A stretch of DNA of 64,000 nt from CAVWNR01 sp963756525 (GCA_963756525.1 CAVWNR010000001.1:1116001-1180000), one strand, 5' to 3'; shown: positions 35,246-43,860, numbered from the stretch's first letter. The notes: generated by a model from the letters alone, not told the origin. Numbers and translations are program-made.

Positions 35246-36163
35246 TCACTCTGCCCGGGGCTTGGTCGAGCTGGACGGTGAGCCGGCGGGAGGGATGGAT
35301 GCGCCGACGGGCGCGGTGCGGTCGAGGGCCGGCCAGCCGGTGTCGCGGGCGTATTCGGCGCGGTAGGCGCGGCCGCCGCCGCGGATACCGAACAGACGAT
35401 GTGCGACGAGCAGGTAGGCCGCGATAGCCAAATTGATGACCAGGGCGAGTATCTTGAGCGGGCTGACCCGCAGGATCAGTTCGTGCACCTCGATCGGCAC
35501 GAACGCCAGCACCTCGATGACCGCGAGGTACTCCGCCCAGCGGCGGCCGATCCACAGCCCGATGGCCTCGGCCAGGTTGATCAGCGCGTACGCGGCGATC
35601 GCCAAGCCGTAGACGATCAATGTGCTGGTCGCCACGGTGAACAGCTGGTCGATGTCATGCAGCCAGCCGTGGCGGGTGTCGCTGAGCGGGCCGCCGACTC
35701 CGCTTTGCAGCCGGTTGAGGATTCGGTCCCAGCCAGCCCGCAGTTGAGCTCGGTCGTGGGCGAAGATGAGCACACCGGCCGCCAACGCCGCGATCACAAG
35801 GAAGTGCACGAACCGGTCGACGGCGATCAGGCGCAGTACGAACCGGTCGCGCAGGGGGCGCCCGCGCAGCGGCACCGCAATCTGCTCGCGCGGGGGAAGC
35901 TGGTCACGGACCGGGTCGACCGGCGGCGGCAGTGCGAGCCAGCTGTCGCATCGCAGGCATCGATGCCAGCGCAGCCCGTCGTAGTCGCGGGCGACTACCG
36001 CGTCGTCGACGTGCAGCCGGGCTACGTCGGTGGCGAGCAGCTCGTGGCCCTGCAGGGCGCATGCGAGCAACTCCCACACCAGATGGGGGCGCCAACGGCG
36101 TGGCCGGTCTATGCCCGGCGGCGTGCGCTGCGCCGCGGCACCGGTCCGCACCGCGCCGGTCAT
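35246..36163 (-). CDS. DUF2127 membrane protein
   Basis: A 305-residue protein with a cytosolic N-terminal part containing a CxxC (RCLRCDSWLAL), then four hydrophobic segments with the DUF2127 pattern (LRLIAVDRFVHFLVIAALA; LINLAEAIGLWIGRRWAEYLAVI; VHELILRVS). Function unknown. The CxxC-bearing N-terminus could bind a metal. Separated by 130 bp from the next gene on the same strand. Confidence 0.8.
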   Translation of the reverse strand: MTGAVRTGAAAQRTPPGIDRPRRWRPHLVWELLACALQGHELLATDVARLHVDDAVVARDYDGLRWHRCLRCDSWLALPPPVDPVRDQLPPREQIAVPLRGRPLRDRFVLRLIAVDRFVHFLVIAALAAGVLIFAHDRAQLRAGWDRILNRLQSGVGGPLSDTRHGWLHDIDQLFTVATSTLIVYGLAIAAYALINLAEAIGLWIGRRWAEYLAVIEVLAFVPIEVHELILRVSPLKILALVINLAIAAYLLVAHRLFGIRGGGRAYRAEYARDTGWPALDRTAPVGASIPPAGSPSSSTKPRAE

Positions 36164-36293
36164 CTCAACCGCCTATCCGGTCATCGGGCGGGGTGCGGCC
36201 ACCGGCCACCCAGCATGCGCGTTTCGGCGCCGCTGTCGCAATGGCTAGCGGGGGATGTATCAGCCGGCTTCGGTATGCCAGCGCTACCGCCTC

Positions 36294-36707
36294 CTATTCC
36301 CGTCGCTCGTCGGCGTCCAGTCGGGCGCTTTGCTGCAGCGCAGCGAGCAACCCGGCGCAGTCGTCGACCGTCACGGTGAGTCCGGGATGCCGCAGCCGAC
36401 GCGTGGGCTCCAGGCCCGGCACCGGCTCGGCAAATTGGATGCACACCCCATGATCGCGGTTGGTCGCCATTGTCAACCCCCGGTCGGCGAAGGACAGGTG
36501 GGCCGGCCCCAGTGTCTTCGCCAACGCGAACCCGCCCACCAGCCGTGCGTCACGCACATTCGTGCGCATAGTGTGGACCACCCATGGGCCGAACCGCGCG
36601 GTGAGCATGTCCGCATCCACCGTCACCCACGCAGTCGCCGGAACCACGCCGAACAGCACGGCAAAGGGCCGATACGCCGGCGCGAACGCAAACCCGAAGC
36701 GTCGCAT
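36294..36707 (-). CDS. Conserved actinobacterial hypothetical protein
   Basis: A 137-residue protein, mostly beta, with the recurring actinobacterial pattern FAFAPAYRPFAVLFGVVP, TAWVTVDADMLTARFGPW, LSFADRGLTMATN and GVCIQFAEPV, ending LRHPGLTVTVDDCAGL. It resembles a PH-like or SRPBCC-sized domain. I start at ATG 36707; a longer frame to 36740 adds a basic stretch. No function known. Confidence 0.65.
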   Translation of the reverse strand: MRRFGFAFAPAYRPFAVLFGVVPATAWVTVDADMLTARFGPWVVHTMRTNVRDARLVGGFALAKTLGPAHLSFADRGLTMATNRDHGVCIQFAEPVPGLEPTRRLRHPGLTVTVDDCAGLLAALQQSARLDADERRE

Positions 36708-36781
36708 GCGCCTGGTTCTACCCAGCAAGCGCGAATTCACTCCTCGTCGCGAAGCTCCCAGCGGGGGTCGAAGTCCTCAGG

Positions 36782-37654
36782 TCAGGTTGGTGCCGGAGTC
36801 GGTCCGGTCGGGCGCGGCCGTGGTGTGCCGGTGAGGTAGGCGATCATTCGGGCGGCGATGTCCCGGGTGAGCTGTGCTTCGTCGGGGCTAGCGGACGGGA
36901 TGGCCTCGACGGCGGCGAGGAGCGGCGTCAGCCGGGTGATCGTGCGGGCGGCGAGCTGGCAGCCGGTGCCGACTAGTTGTGCCACGTCGCGCCGGTCGGT
37001 CGTCCAGACGGCTTCGAACACGCGGATGCGATTGGCCTGGCCCTCGCCGGGGATTTCCCAACCGACTAGGGCGGCGGCGTAGTGGCTGCCGTAGGCGGCT
37101 ACGGCCCATTCGCGATGCAGCGGGTCGCTGCGGTCGACCGGAATTTCCGCCGGTCTGCCGGCGCGGGAGCGGGCGCGTGGGAAGTCGGCGAAGACGACGG
37201 CGGCGGTGGCGGTGCGGGCCAGCTCGACCCACCGGTCGGCGGCGGCCCGGTAGTGGCGTTCGCGTTGAAACGCGCCGATCAGAATGGCGTCCTGGCCGCC
37301 GCGGGCACGGTACTCGTCTTCGATGGCGTGGCTGAGGGCAAGCATGGCGGTTGCGGGGAGTCGGTGGGCGGCTGCGGGTGCGCGCGCGTGGCGCAGTACG
37401 GCGTACAGCGACTGGCGGGGCGGACCGGCGCCTGCGGCGCGGGCGCGGTCGATGGCTGCTGATAGCGAAAGCCCCGCGCTCCGGTCGGTCAGGACCGCGG
37501 CGATCAGCTCTGCGGTCGCCGCGGGGTAGCGCCGCTGCCCGGACGCGGCGCGAGCTGGCCGGGGGAAGTCGTAGCGGGTCTCCCACATGCGGATCGTCGC
37601 TGGCCGCAGCCCGGTGCGCTCGGCCAGTTCGCTGATGGTCAGGTGGTCGGCCAT
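36782..37654 (-). CDS. MerR-type regulator with DICT sensory domain
   Basis: A 290-residue regulator. The N-terminal MerR helix-turn-helix is clear (TISELAERTGLRPATIRMWETRYDFP, then GQRRYPAATAELI). The remainder carries the DICT pattern, including MLALSHAIEDEYRARGGQDAIL and REWAVAAYGSHYAAALVGWE; this domain occurs with light or stress sensing proteins. It is divergent from a small membrane gene, with an inverted repeat CTAAACA/TGTTTAG (37682-37688 and 37715-37721) between them that may be its binding site. Confidence 0.85.
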   Translation of the reverse strand: MADHLTISELAERTGLRPATIRMWETRYDFPRPARAASGQRRYPAATAELIAAVLTDRSAGLSLSAAIDRARAAGAGPPRQSLYAVLRHARAPAAAHRLPATAMLALSHAIEDEYRARGGQDAILIGAFQRERHYRAAADRWVELARTATAAVVFADFPRARSRAGRPAEIPVDRSDPLHREWAVAAYGSHYAAALVGWEIPGEGQANRIRVFEAVWTTDRRDVAQLVGTGCQLAARTITRLTPLLAAVEAIPSASPDEAQLTRDIAARMIAYLTGTPRPRPTGPTPAPT

Positions 37655-37785
37655 GGCGCGCCTCCTGGCTGTGGCATATAGCTAAACAGCTAGTTGCAGA
37701 AAAGTTCGACAGCGTGTTTAGTCTGGGTGGTTGGTGGGAACAGGTTAGCGATGACCCGCCGGATCAACAGTTGAGGAGATACGTC

Positions 37786-38031
37786 GTGTTGGTGAGCTTG
37801 CTGCGCCGCGCCGGATTCAACAGCGACATCGCCCACGTCGCGGCGCTGGCTTCGATCGGCGCGAGCATTGCGGCATGGGCGGCGTCGCGCACGGCCGAGG
37901 ACGCCTCGGCGGCGAAGGCGGAGCGGTGGGGGATCTTCGTCGGGCTGTGGGCGCCGACCTTCTTCGGTCTGGCCAACGCGCTCAAGGCCGAGGAGGTTTC
38001 CACCGGCGAGGATCGCAAGCGTCCCGCCTGA
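37786..38031 (+). CDS. Small membrane-associated hypothetical protein
   Basis: An 81-residue protein with one or two hydrophobic helices (HVAALASIGASIAAWAAS and WGIFVGLWAPTFFGLANAL). GTG 37786 is seven bases after GAGGAG, which decides the start over GTG 37714. Similar small proteins often sit near stress regulators in actinobacteria. Likely target of the divergent MerR-DICT regulator. Confidence 0.6.
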   Translation: MLVSLLRRAGFNSDIAHVAALASIGASIAAWAASRTAEDASAAKAERWGIFVGLWAPTFFGLANALKAEEVSTGEDRKRPA

Positions 38032-38116
38032 CCCGAGGACCTGCCGACCCCTGGCAGCTCGGGCCCTGGTCGCGGCTGAGGCCCTGGTCGGGAGTGGGGT
38101 CGCTGATCGGCGGATA

Positions 38117-38302
38117 GCATCCCCGAACAACACACTGGTCCCGTTCACCGCCGCCGAAGGCGCCAACTACAACTGCCAGCCGATGGCCCGCCTGGTCACC
38201 CACCAACGCATGTTCGACTGGCTCGACGAGCAGCTCAGCAGCGCATCCCGGCCAGCCGGCGGGTCTGAGCAGGCTACCGGCGGCCGAGCGTCTCCCGCTT
38301 GA
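38117..38302 (+). pseudogene. C-terminal fragment resembling an alpha/beta-hydrolase
   Basis: A short frame reading NTLVPFTAAEGANYNCQPMARLVTHQRMFDWLDEQLSS resembles only the last strand-helix of alpha/beta-hydrolases, in which the His of the triad is followed by FDWLDE. No upstream part exists. Likely a remnant; the resemblance is from memory and short. Confidence 0.4.
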
Positions 38303-38435
38303 CGAACCCGACGATGGCGGTGATCACGAACAGAATCACGCCGATGATGAGCAGCCAGAACAAGCCCTTGACTGCGACGCCGACAACGATGCACACGATC
38401 CAGATCAGCAGCAGCAAGCCGAGCAGGGCAAGCAT
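38274..38435 (-). CDS. Small hydrophobic membrane protein
   Basis: A 53-residue protein that is almost entirely two hydrophobic helices (MLALLGLLLLIWIVCIVVG; LFWLLIIGVILFVITAIVGF) with a basic end KRETLGRR. AGGAG lies ten bases before the ATG at 38435. Proteins of this type are common in actinobacteria, often beside stress genes. Confidence 0.65.
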   Translation of the reverse strand: MLALLGLLLLIWIVCIVVGVAVKGLFWLLIIGVILFVITAIVGFVKRETLGRR

Positions 38436-38577
38436 GCGGGCGGGTCTCCTTCCGTACGCCGGTCGCGGATGCTGCCGCCGCACGGTGCTGGTCGGCGCGC
38501 GCAGACCGTACACCCGCGCTATCCCCTGCTGGCTCCGCCACGCCGACTCTTTCCCGGTCGATTGACCATCCACGTGG

Positions 38578-38757
38578 CTAATCGAGAGCAGCATCGTCCT
38601 CACGTAGCAGGTCCTCGATGACGGCGGCAAGTCGGCCGGCTTCGGCGAGTTCACGGTGTATCCGGGAGGCGTCGCGATCCTGGTCGTGCCGCGCCTCGGC
38701 ATCTTCAGCGCTGATCGTCTCGTCCAGATCGTGCTCGCGTCCCGAGCGGGTGGTCAT
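38578..38757 (-). CDS. Small acidic protein coupled to the STAS gene
   Basis: A 59-residue, charged and helical protein (DLDETISAEDAEARHDQDRDAS...LAEAGRLAAVIEDLL). Its ATG overlaps the STAS gene's stop codon (ATGA), so it is translationally coupled and likely a functional partner. No family recognised. Confidence 0.6.
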   Translation of the reverse strand: MTTRSGREHDLDETISAEDAEARHDQDRDASRIHRELAEAGRLAAVIEDLLREDDAALD

Positions 38758-39077
38758 GGCTGGTCGATCTCCCAATCCGGATCGGGCCAGAGCAGCTCGG
38801 CGATGCGCCGTAGCGGGTACGGCGGCGCGTGCAGGACCAGCCGTCGCGGTGGTGCGCCGGTGACTGCGCGGTGCGCGAACAGGGCGAGCAGGGCAACCCC
38901 GGCGACGTCGATGAACTGCAGCCCGGCCAGGTCGAGGTGAATGTCGTTCTCGGTGCGGCAGCTGGCCAGCATCCGGTGGAGCACGGCGCAGTTGCTCTGG
39001 TCGATTTCGCCGGCGATCCGCAGGCCGGGCCGGTCGGTCAGCCGCTCGATTACGACCATGGGGTCGGCGGTGGTCAT
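38754..39077 (-). CDS. STAS-domain anti-sigma factor antagonist
   Basis: A 107-residue STAS protein. Beta strand LRIAGEIDQSN, the DLAGLQFIDVAGVALL segment (position of the phosphorylatable Ser/Thr in SpoIIAA-like proteins is here Asp-Val-Ala, so phospho-control is doubtful) and a C-terminal helix with an LVLHAPP strand. It would bind an anti-sigma kinase such as the divergent gene at 39421. ATG 39077 follows AGAGGA. Confidence 0.78.
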   Translation of the reverse strand: MTTADPMVVIERLTDRPGLRIAGEIDQSNCAVLHRMLASCRTENDIHLDLAGLQFIDVAGVALLALFAHRAVTGAPPRRLVLHAPPYPLRRIAELLWPDPDWEIDQP

Positions 39078-39420
39078 TCGGCGGGTCCTCTGCCCCTGCT
39101 CGGACGATATGCCCATCGCGGGACCTCCAGCGGCGAATGACCGGGACGCGGGCAAACCACGAGTGGGCTGGCTCGACTCCTCTCGGAGACGCCCAGGACT
39201 GCCGTCCACCCATCGTCTCACCCAGCAGGCCCGGCCAACACCCGGTCGAGCTGATATCGCACCGTCCGCCGCGTAGCAGCTACACCAGGATCGCCCGTAC
39301 GGCGGCGCCGGCACGGCCGCCGCCCGGCGGCGGCCAGGGAGCGTCGGTCAGCCGGGAGGTTTGAGCGTGCCGCGCTGCCGGGTAGCCCATGGAGTTAGCC
39401 GGTCGAGGAACGAAGGGTTC
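39078..39420. other. Divergent intergenic region with a 10-bp hairpin
   Basis: Some 340 bp between the divergent STAS and anti-sigma genes, with no supported gene. GGCCGCCGCC (39315-39324) and its exact complement (39326-39335) form a very strong hairpin about 90 bp before the anti-sigma start. It may be a terminator-like or regulatory structure. The rest is presumed promoter DNA. Confidence 0.6.
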
Positions 39421-39852
39421 ATGTGCCGCCGTGCCGCGTGGTCGCTGCCCCCGGAGGCGGCTTCGCCGGCCGCGGCCCGGCGGGCCGTCCGCGCGGAGTT
39501 GGCGAGCGTGGTTCTCGCCGGCCCCCGGGGTGAGGCAGTCGTCCAGGACGTGACACTTGTGGTCAGCGAACTGGTCAGCAATGCCGTCGCCGCCGGCGGC
39601 CAGTCGATCGACCTGCAGCTGATGATTCACCACAACCACCTCGTCGTCCGGGTGCGGGACGACGCTCGCGCGCGCCCTCGGCTAGCCGCACCCACGCCGT
39701 CCGCCCCGTCCGGCCGCGGCCTGCGCCTGATCGACAAGCTCGCCCGGGCCTGGACCATCCAGGACAACCCCGTCGGTAAGACAGCGCACGTCGAGATCTC
39801 CATCCCGCCGGGGGTGATCCGCTCGCTGCCGTGTGACCCGTCAATCACGTGA
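39421..39852 (+). CDS. HATPase-domain anti-sigma factor/kinase
   Basis: A 143-residue protein of the HATPase_c_2 (RsbW/SpoIIAB) group. The N box is VVSELVSNAV with Asn 54, then VRDDARARP in place of the usual DxGxG, and GRGLRLIDKLA as G2, followed by KTAHVEI. It should bind ATP and either sequester a sigma factor or phosphorylate a STAS antagonist. The ATG at 39421 is chosen; TTG 39361 would add a basic stretch. No sigma factor gene is adjacent. Confidence 0.82.
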   Translation: MCRRAAWSLPPEAASPAAARRAVRAELASVVLAGPRGEAVVQDVTLVVSELVSNAVAAGGQSIDLQLMIHHNHLVVRVRDDARARPRLAAPTPSAPSGRGLRLIDKLARAWTIQDNPVGKTAHVEISIPPGVIRSLPCDPSIT

Positions 39853-39963
39853 TCGCGCAGCGGCCCCCTGTTCGTGCTGCCCGGCACGGACCGTGCCTGG
39901 CCCGTAGTGCTGGGTAAGAAAGACTTTGGGAGACAGATAGCGAGGCGGGAGGGCGGCGGGCGC

Positions 39964-40818
39964 TTGACAGGCGAGGCAAGCGGTCCTGGTGCTCGGCGGC
40001 CGGGGTTGTCCTTGGATCGCATTGTCGCGGTCACGCTCGGGTTGATCGATGAGCAAGGAATCGGCGCCGCGTCGATGCGGGCGGTGGCCGGCCGGCTTGG
40101 GGTTCGGGCCACGTCGCTGTATCCGTACATCGACAGCCGCGACGGCTTGTTCGACGCGGTGGTGGAGCGGATCGTCAACGAGCTTGGTGACGATCCTGAG
40201 GTGCAGGGTGAGCCGGTGCAGGGCTGGCGGCCATACCTGCACGCGATGGCGCACGGCGTGCGCCGCTACGCCCGCCGGCACCCACACGCGTTCCCGCTGG
40301 TGGCGACGCGGCCACCGAGCGCGCCATGGATCAATCCGCCGCTTCGCTCGGTGCGCTGGGTGGAGGCGATGCTGCGCAGTCTGGCCGGGGAAGGCTTCAC
40401 CGACGAACAGGTGCTGTTCACCTACCGAGCCTTCAACAGCTTCCTGCTGGGCTATCTGCTGCTAGAGACCAGCGCGATGACGCTGCGCGACCCGAAGCCG
40501 GGCGACGGGTCGTTCAGCACCGGGTCCGTGCAGCCGGACAGCGACGCCGCGGAGTCCACCGACCCGGTCCCGGGCGGGTTGAGCCCGACCCGCACGCCGG
40601 CCGTCCGGCAGAGCATCGCCGAGGCCGAGACCCCGCGAGCGCTGCTCGATCCGGCCGGTGACGTCGATCCAGCTCGGTTCCCGACCGTGCACCGGCTGGC
40701 GGCCGGCCTGGCCGAGGACCTGTGGAACGAGGAGTTCGAGACCTCGCTGGAAGGAATGTTGGACCGGATTGAGTTATCCCTCGCCTCGACGGGTAAGCAG
40801 TCCCCCAACGGAGGCTGA
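39964..40818 (+). CDS. TetR-family transcriptional regulator
   Basis: A DNA-binding regulator of about 284 residues. The HTH is GLSLDRIVAVTLGLIDEQGIGAASMRAVAGRLGVRATSLYPYI; the C-terminal ligand domain follows, with HPHAFPLVATRPP and LFTYRAFNSFLLGYLL typical of the TetR_C subfamily. A flexible Pro/Ser/Thr-rich stretch (about 180-225) interrupts it. The start is uncertain: TTG 39964 is preceded by GGGAGGG, ATG 39874 is longer. Target genes are not evident. Confidence 0.82.
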   Translation: MTGEASGPGARRPGLSLDRIVAVTLGLIDEQGIGAASMRAVAGRLGVRATSLYPYIDSRDGLFDAVVERIVNELGDDPEVQGEPVQGWRPYLHAMAHGVRRYARRHPHAFPLVATRPPSAPWINPPLRSVRWVEAMLRSLAGEGFTDEQVLFTYRAFNSFLLGYLLLETSAMTLRDPKPGDGSFSTGSVQPDSDAAESTDPVPGGLSPTRTPAVRQSIAEAETPRALLDPAGDVDPARFPTVHRLAAGLAEDLWNEEFETSLEGMLDRIELSLASTGKQSPNGG

Positions 40819-41060
40819 CGCTGTTAGGCGCCGGTCTGGAACGACGCCGGGACAAGCGCCAGGGGCACCTCCGGGCATGGCGAAACAGACGCCGGTTCGT
40901 GGTAGCCGCCGCAGCGAGGCGGGGAACGGGGAGATGCGGATGCAGCGCAGCCACGCGTAGCTCAACGATCCGCGACGAACGCAGGAAACACAGCACGCCC
41001 CCTAAACACATGCTGGTGCGCCAACGCCGGCGCCAAGCACACCGGATCGAAGGAGGATCC

Positions 41061-41903
41061 ATGACCGCGCTACAACCAGACAGTTTGATCGGCACGACGG
41101 CCGTCGGCCCGGACGGCAACAAGATCGGAAAGGTAGGCCAGGTCTACCTCGACGAGCAGAGCGGCCAGCCCGTCTGGGTGACGGTGAGCACCGGCCTATT
41201 CGGTGCCCGGCAAAGCTTCGCTCCTCTCTATGGGGCCAGCCGCACTGGGGACGACCTGGTGCTGCGGGTCACCAAGGACCAGGTGAAGGACGCGCCGAAC
41301 ATCGACGATGACGGGCGGATGGACGAGCAGGAGCAGCGGACGCTGTACGACCACTACGCCGGCCTGTTCGGCTCCGACACCGGCTGGCAGAGCTGGCAGA
41401 CCGGTGAGCAGCGCCAGCAAACCGCCGGCCGCCAGCAGACCGACGTCGACGCGGACGCAGCCCTGGACACCGACACAGCCCGGGACACCTCCGCGCAGCG
41501 CAGCGACGACGCGATGACCCGCTCGGAGGAACGGCTGCAGGTCGGCACCGAGCCGGTGGAGACCGGGCGCGCCCGGCTGCGCAAGTACGTCGTCACCGAG
41601 AACGTGACCCAGACGGTGCCGGTCTCCCACGAGGAGGTGCGGGTCGAACGCGAGCCGATCACCGACGCCAACGTCGACGCGGCCACCGCTGGCCCGGAGA
41701 TCTCCGAGGCAGAACACGAGGTCACCCTGCACGCCGAACGGCCGGTGGTCGAGAAGGAGACGGTGCCGGTCGAGCGGGTCCGGATGGGCACCGAGACGGT
41801 AACCGACGAGCAGACCGTGGACGAGTCGGTCCGCAAGGAGCAGATCGAGGTCGAAGGCGACGAGCGGACCACCGGCACCTCCGGCACCCGCGAAGACCGC
41901 TGA
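41061..41903 (+). CDS. PRC-barrel and DUF2382 (YsnF-like) stress protein
   Basis: A 280-residue protein: PRC-barrel at about 6-90 (DGNKIGKVGQVYLD, VWVTVSTGLFGARQSFAPL), a Gln/Asp/Thr-rich linker, then the DUF2382 domain from about 150 (RLQVGTEPVETGRARLRKYV, VPVSHEEVRVEREPI, RPVVEKETVPVERVRM). Proteins of this kind accumulate under general stress; the function is not established. ATG is preceded by an optimal AAGGAGG. A strong hairpin terminator follows. Confidence 0.88.
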   Translation: MTALQPDSLIGTTAVGPDGNKIGKVGQVYLDEQSGQPVWVTVSTGLFGARQSFAPLYGASRTGDDLVLRVTKDQVKDAPNIDDDGRMDEQEQRTLYDHYAGLFGSDTGWQSWQTGEQRQQTAGRQQTDVDADAALDTDTARDTSAQRSDDAMTRSEERLQVGTEPVETGRARLRKYVVTENVTQTVPVSHEEVRVEREPITDANVDAATAGPEISEAEHEVTLHAERPVVEKETVPVERVRMGTETVTDEQTVDESVRKEQIEVEGDERTTGTSGTREDR

Positions 41904-41931
41904 GCACACTGCCTCATTGGTCCTGCGCCCC

Positions 41932-41967
41932 CGCCGGGGCTCGTCCCCTCGTGGGCGAGCCCCGGCG
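41932..41967. terminator. Hairpin terminator after the PRC-barrel gene
   Basis: Perfect 12-bp stem CGCCGGGGCTCG/CGAGCCCCGGCG with a 12-base loop, 29 bp after the stop at 41903 and before the convergent stop at 42022. It has no T-run, as usual in actinobacteria, and can serve both strands. Confidence 0.75.
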
Positions 41968-42021
41968 AGGGCGGCCCGACGCGACCGACCCGACGGGGCT
42001 GCCGGGCGCGGACGGCGGTGA

Positions 42022-42945
42022 TCAAGGGCCGATCGGGTTGCTGCGCAGGGCGCGGGGTTCGTCCTCGCGGCGGACCTGGATGCGCCCGTCGTGGACGCGG
42101 GCGGAGAGCACGGGTTGTGGCCGGGTGGCCGGTCCATGGCGTACCGCTCCAGTGGCGAGGTCGAAGCTACTGCCGTGCCAGGGGCAGCTGATGCAGCCGT
42201 CGTCGACCGAGCCGTCGGCAAGCGGGCCGCCGCGGTGTGTGCAGCGGCCGGCGAGCGCCACGACGGTTCCGTTCTGCCGGGCGAGTAGGACCGGGACACC
42301 GCCGGCGTCGGCGCCGAGCGCGCCGCACTGCGGGACGTCGTCGAGGTCTGCGACGTCTGTCCAGTCGGCCGGGTACGCCTGGAAGGCGGTGGTGTCCACG
42401 CCGACGCCGCAGGCGTAGGTGAGGTGTCCGCCGAGCCAGCCGGCCGTGGCGGTGACGCCGAGCCCGACCACGGACAGGACCGCGCCGCGAACGTGCCGGC
42501 CGCGGCGGCGGGCCTGCCAGGACGCGGTGTAGACGAGCACGGCAGTCGTGTTCAGCACCGCGTGGACGAGTCCGACGCGCCGCTCGGCACGGTCGGTGCT
42601 CAGCCAGTCAGTCAAGCCGCTCAACGCGGTGGGCGCTGCGGTGCACACGCCGAGGGCGACCAGCCGGCGCGCGGCGCGGGGACGGCCGGTGAGGTCCAGC
42701 CAGCTAGCCGCCGCCCAAGAGCCGATCGGGCCGGCGACCAGCACGGGGTGCAGCGGATGGCCGATCGGCACCCCGGCTAGCAGGTCGCGAATACCGCCGG
42801 CGGGGATCAGCCGCTCGCCGGCCGCGGCGAGCATGTTGGCCGGGCGGTCCAACGCGCGCGCCCGCTCCAGCCGCTGCGCGGTGCCCTCCAGCGCGGACCC
42901 CAGCCGCGCGCCGGCCGGATCAGGGCGGCGGTGCACGTCGGTCAT
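42022..42945 (-). CDS. DUF2231 membrane domain fused to Rieske [2Fe-2S] domain
   Basis: A 307-residue protein. The N-terminal two thirds match DUF2231 with four hydrophobic segments (GVPIGHPLHPVLVAGPIGSW, DWLSTDRAERRVGLVHAVLN). The C-terminal 100 residues are a Rieske domain with both ligand pairs: GRCTHRGGPL and CISCPWHGSSFDLATG. It would carry an electron-transfer cluster next to the membrane; whether it faces in or out I cannot tell. ATG 42945 is favoured over the longer frame to 43056. Confidence 0.87.
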   Translation of the reverse strand: MTDVHRRPDPAGARLGSALEGTAQRLERARALDRPANMLAAAGERLIPAGGIRDLLAGVPIGHPLHPVLVAGPIGSWAAASWLDLTGRPRAARRLVALGVCTAAPTALSGLTDWLSTDRAERRVGLVHAVLNTTAVLVYTASWQARRRGRHVRGAVLSVVGLGVTATAGWLGGHLTYACGVGVDTTAFQAYPADWTDVADLDDVPQCGALGADAGGVPVLLARQNGTVVALAGRCTHRGGPLADGSVDDGCISCPWHGSSFDLATGAVRHGPATRPQPVLSARVHDGRIQVRREDEPRALRSNPIGP

Positions 42946-43140
42946 GCCGGGTGGCGTACCCGTCGCGGTGCCGGTGATAACGGTGCCGGCGCAGCGCACG
43001 GCCTGGGCGTGCGTCGCAGACTCGGGCGGGCAGCCGAGCATTACCTGGGCGAGCACCGGCGGTCGCCGCTATCCGCCGCGACGCCATGGCTTCATGGTGG
43101 CAGGCTGGAACCGCGGATGGTCGGGTAGCGAGGAGGACAC

Positions 43141-43443
43141 ATGCTGACCGTGGTGACGACGGTCTCCTTGAAGGCTGGTCAGGAGGGCGTGTGGGACGGG
43201 GTGATGAGGGCGCGCGTCGACGCGGCGGCAAATATGCCTGGCTGGGTCGCCGTTCAGTTGCTGCGAGGCACCGAACAGCCGCTATCGCGCGCCATCGTCG
43301 GCACGTGGCAGTCCCGAGAGGACTGGGCGCGCTGGCACGATGACGAGGCGTTCCGGCAGACCCGTGGACGGCTAGCCGATCTTGAGGCAGAGCCCGGGGT
43401 GACCACCTGGTATGAGGTTGTCAAGGCAGACACCGAGAGCTGA
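43141..43443 (+). CDS. Antibiotic biosynthesis monooxygenase (ABM)-like protein
   Basis: A 100-residue protein of the dimeric alpha-beta barrel superfamily. Pattern: TVVTTVSLKAGQEG, MPGWVAVQLLRG, GTWQSREDWARW and PGVTTWYEVV. Such small proteins act as cofactor-free oxygenases or in heme degradation, or have no known activity. ATG follows GAGGAGG. Isolated gene. Confidence 0.78.
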   Translation: MLTVVTTVSLKAGQEGVWDGVMRARVDAAANMPGWVAVQLLRGTEQPLSRAIVGTWQSREDWARWHDDEAFRQTRGRLADLEAEPGVTTWYEVVKADTES

Positions 43444-43599
43444 TCTCGAGCGGTTCTCGGTGTTTCGCAGCTCGCGAGTCACTCCCTGTGAACCCCGCTT
43501 GGGGTGACCCGACATGCGACGTTTCGATCCGTGCCCTGCGCGGTACAACCACCACCGACCTACGCCGTCGCATCAGCCAGTCCAAAGGCCGGACCGCCC

Positions 43600-43764
43600 G
43601 TGACCACCACCCCGCCAGATCCGGGCAGCTTGCCCGTCGACCCCGCCGACGTAGTCGAAGGCGAACCCGAGCAGGACTACACCGCCGTTCACAAACCGGC
43701 CGGTGAGACCGACGGAGACGATCGCGGGTCGACATCGCCTCCTACCGAGGACACGTCGCCATAA
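43600..43764 (+). CDS. Small disordered acidic protein
   Basis: A 54-residue ORF from GTG 43600, Pro/Asp/Glu/Thr-rich and probably disordered (VDPADVVEGEPEQDYTAV). The ribosome site (AAAGG) is distant. Family unknown; reported as a candidate. Confidence 0.35.
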   Translation: MTTTPPDPGSLPVDPADVVEGEPEQDYTAVHKPAGETDGDDRGSTSPPTEDTSP

Positions 43765-43770
43765 GCTCGC

Positions 43771-43790
43771 GTGACCGGTGTCACGGTCAC
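43771..43790. promoter_or_regulatory. Inverted repeat upstream of the SAP-domain gene
   Basis: GTGACCG-GTGTCA-CGGTCAC, perfect 7-bp arms, 70 bp before the ATG at 43861 and just after the stop at 43764. It may be an operator for the following gene or a short terminator of the preceding one. Confidence 0.45.
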
Positions 43791-43860
43791 CGCTTAGCAT
43801 AGTCATCATGCGCTTGGTAAACTGAGCAGGTCAGGTCGACCCCAAAATGGAGGAGTGCAT

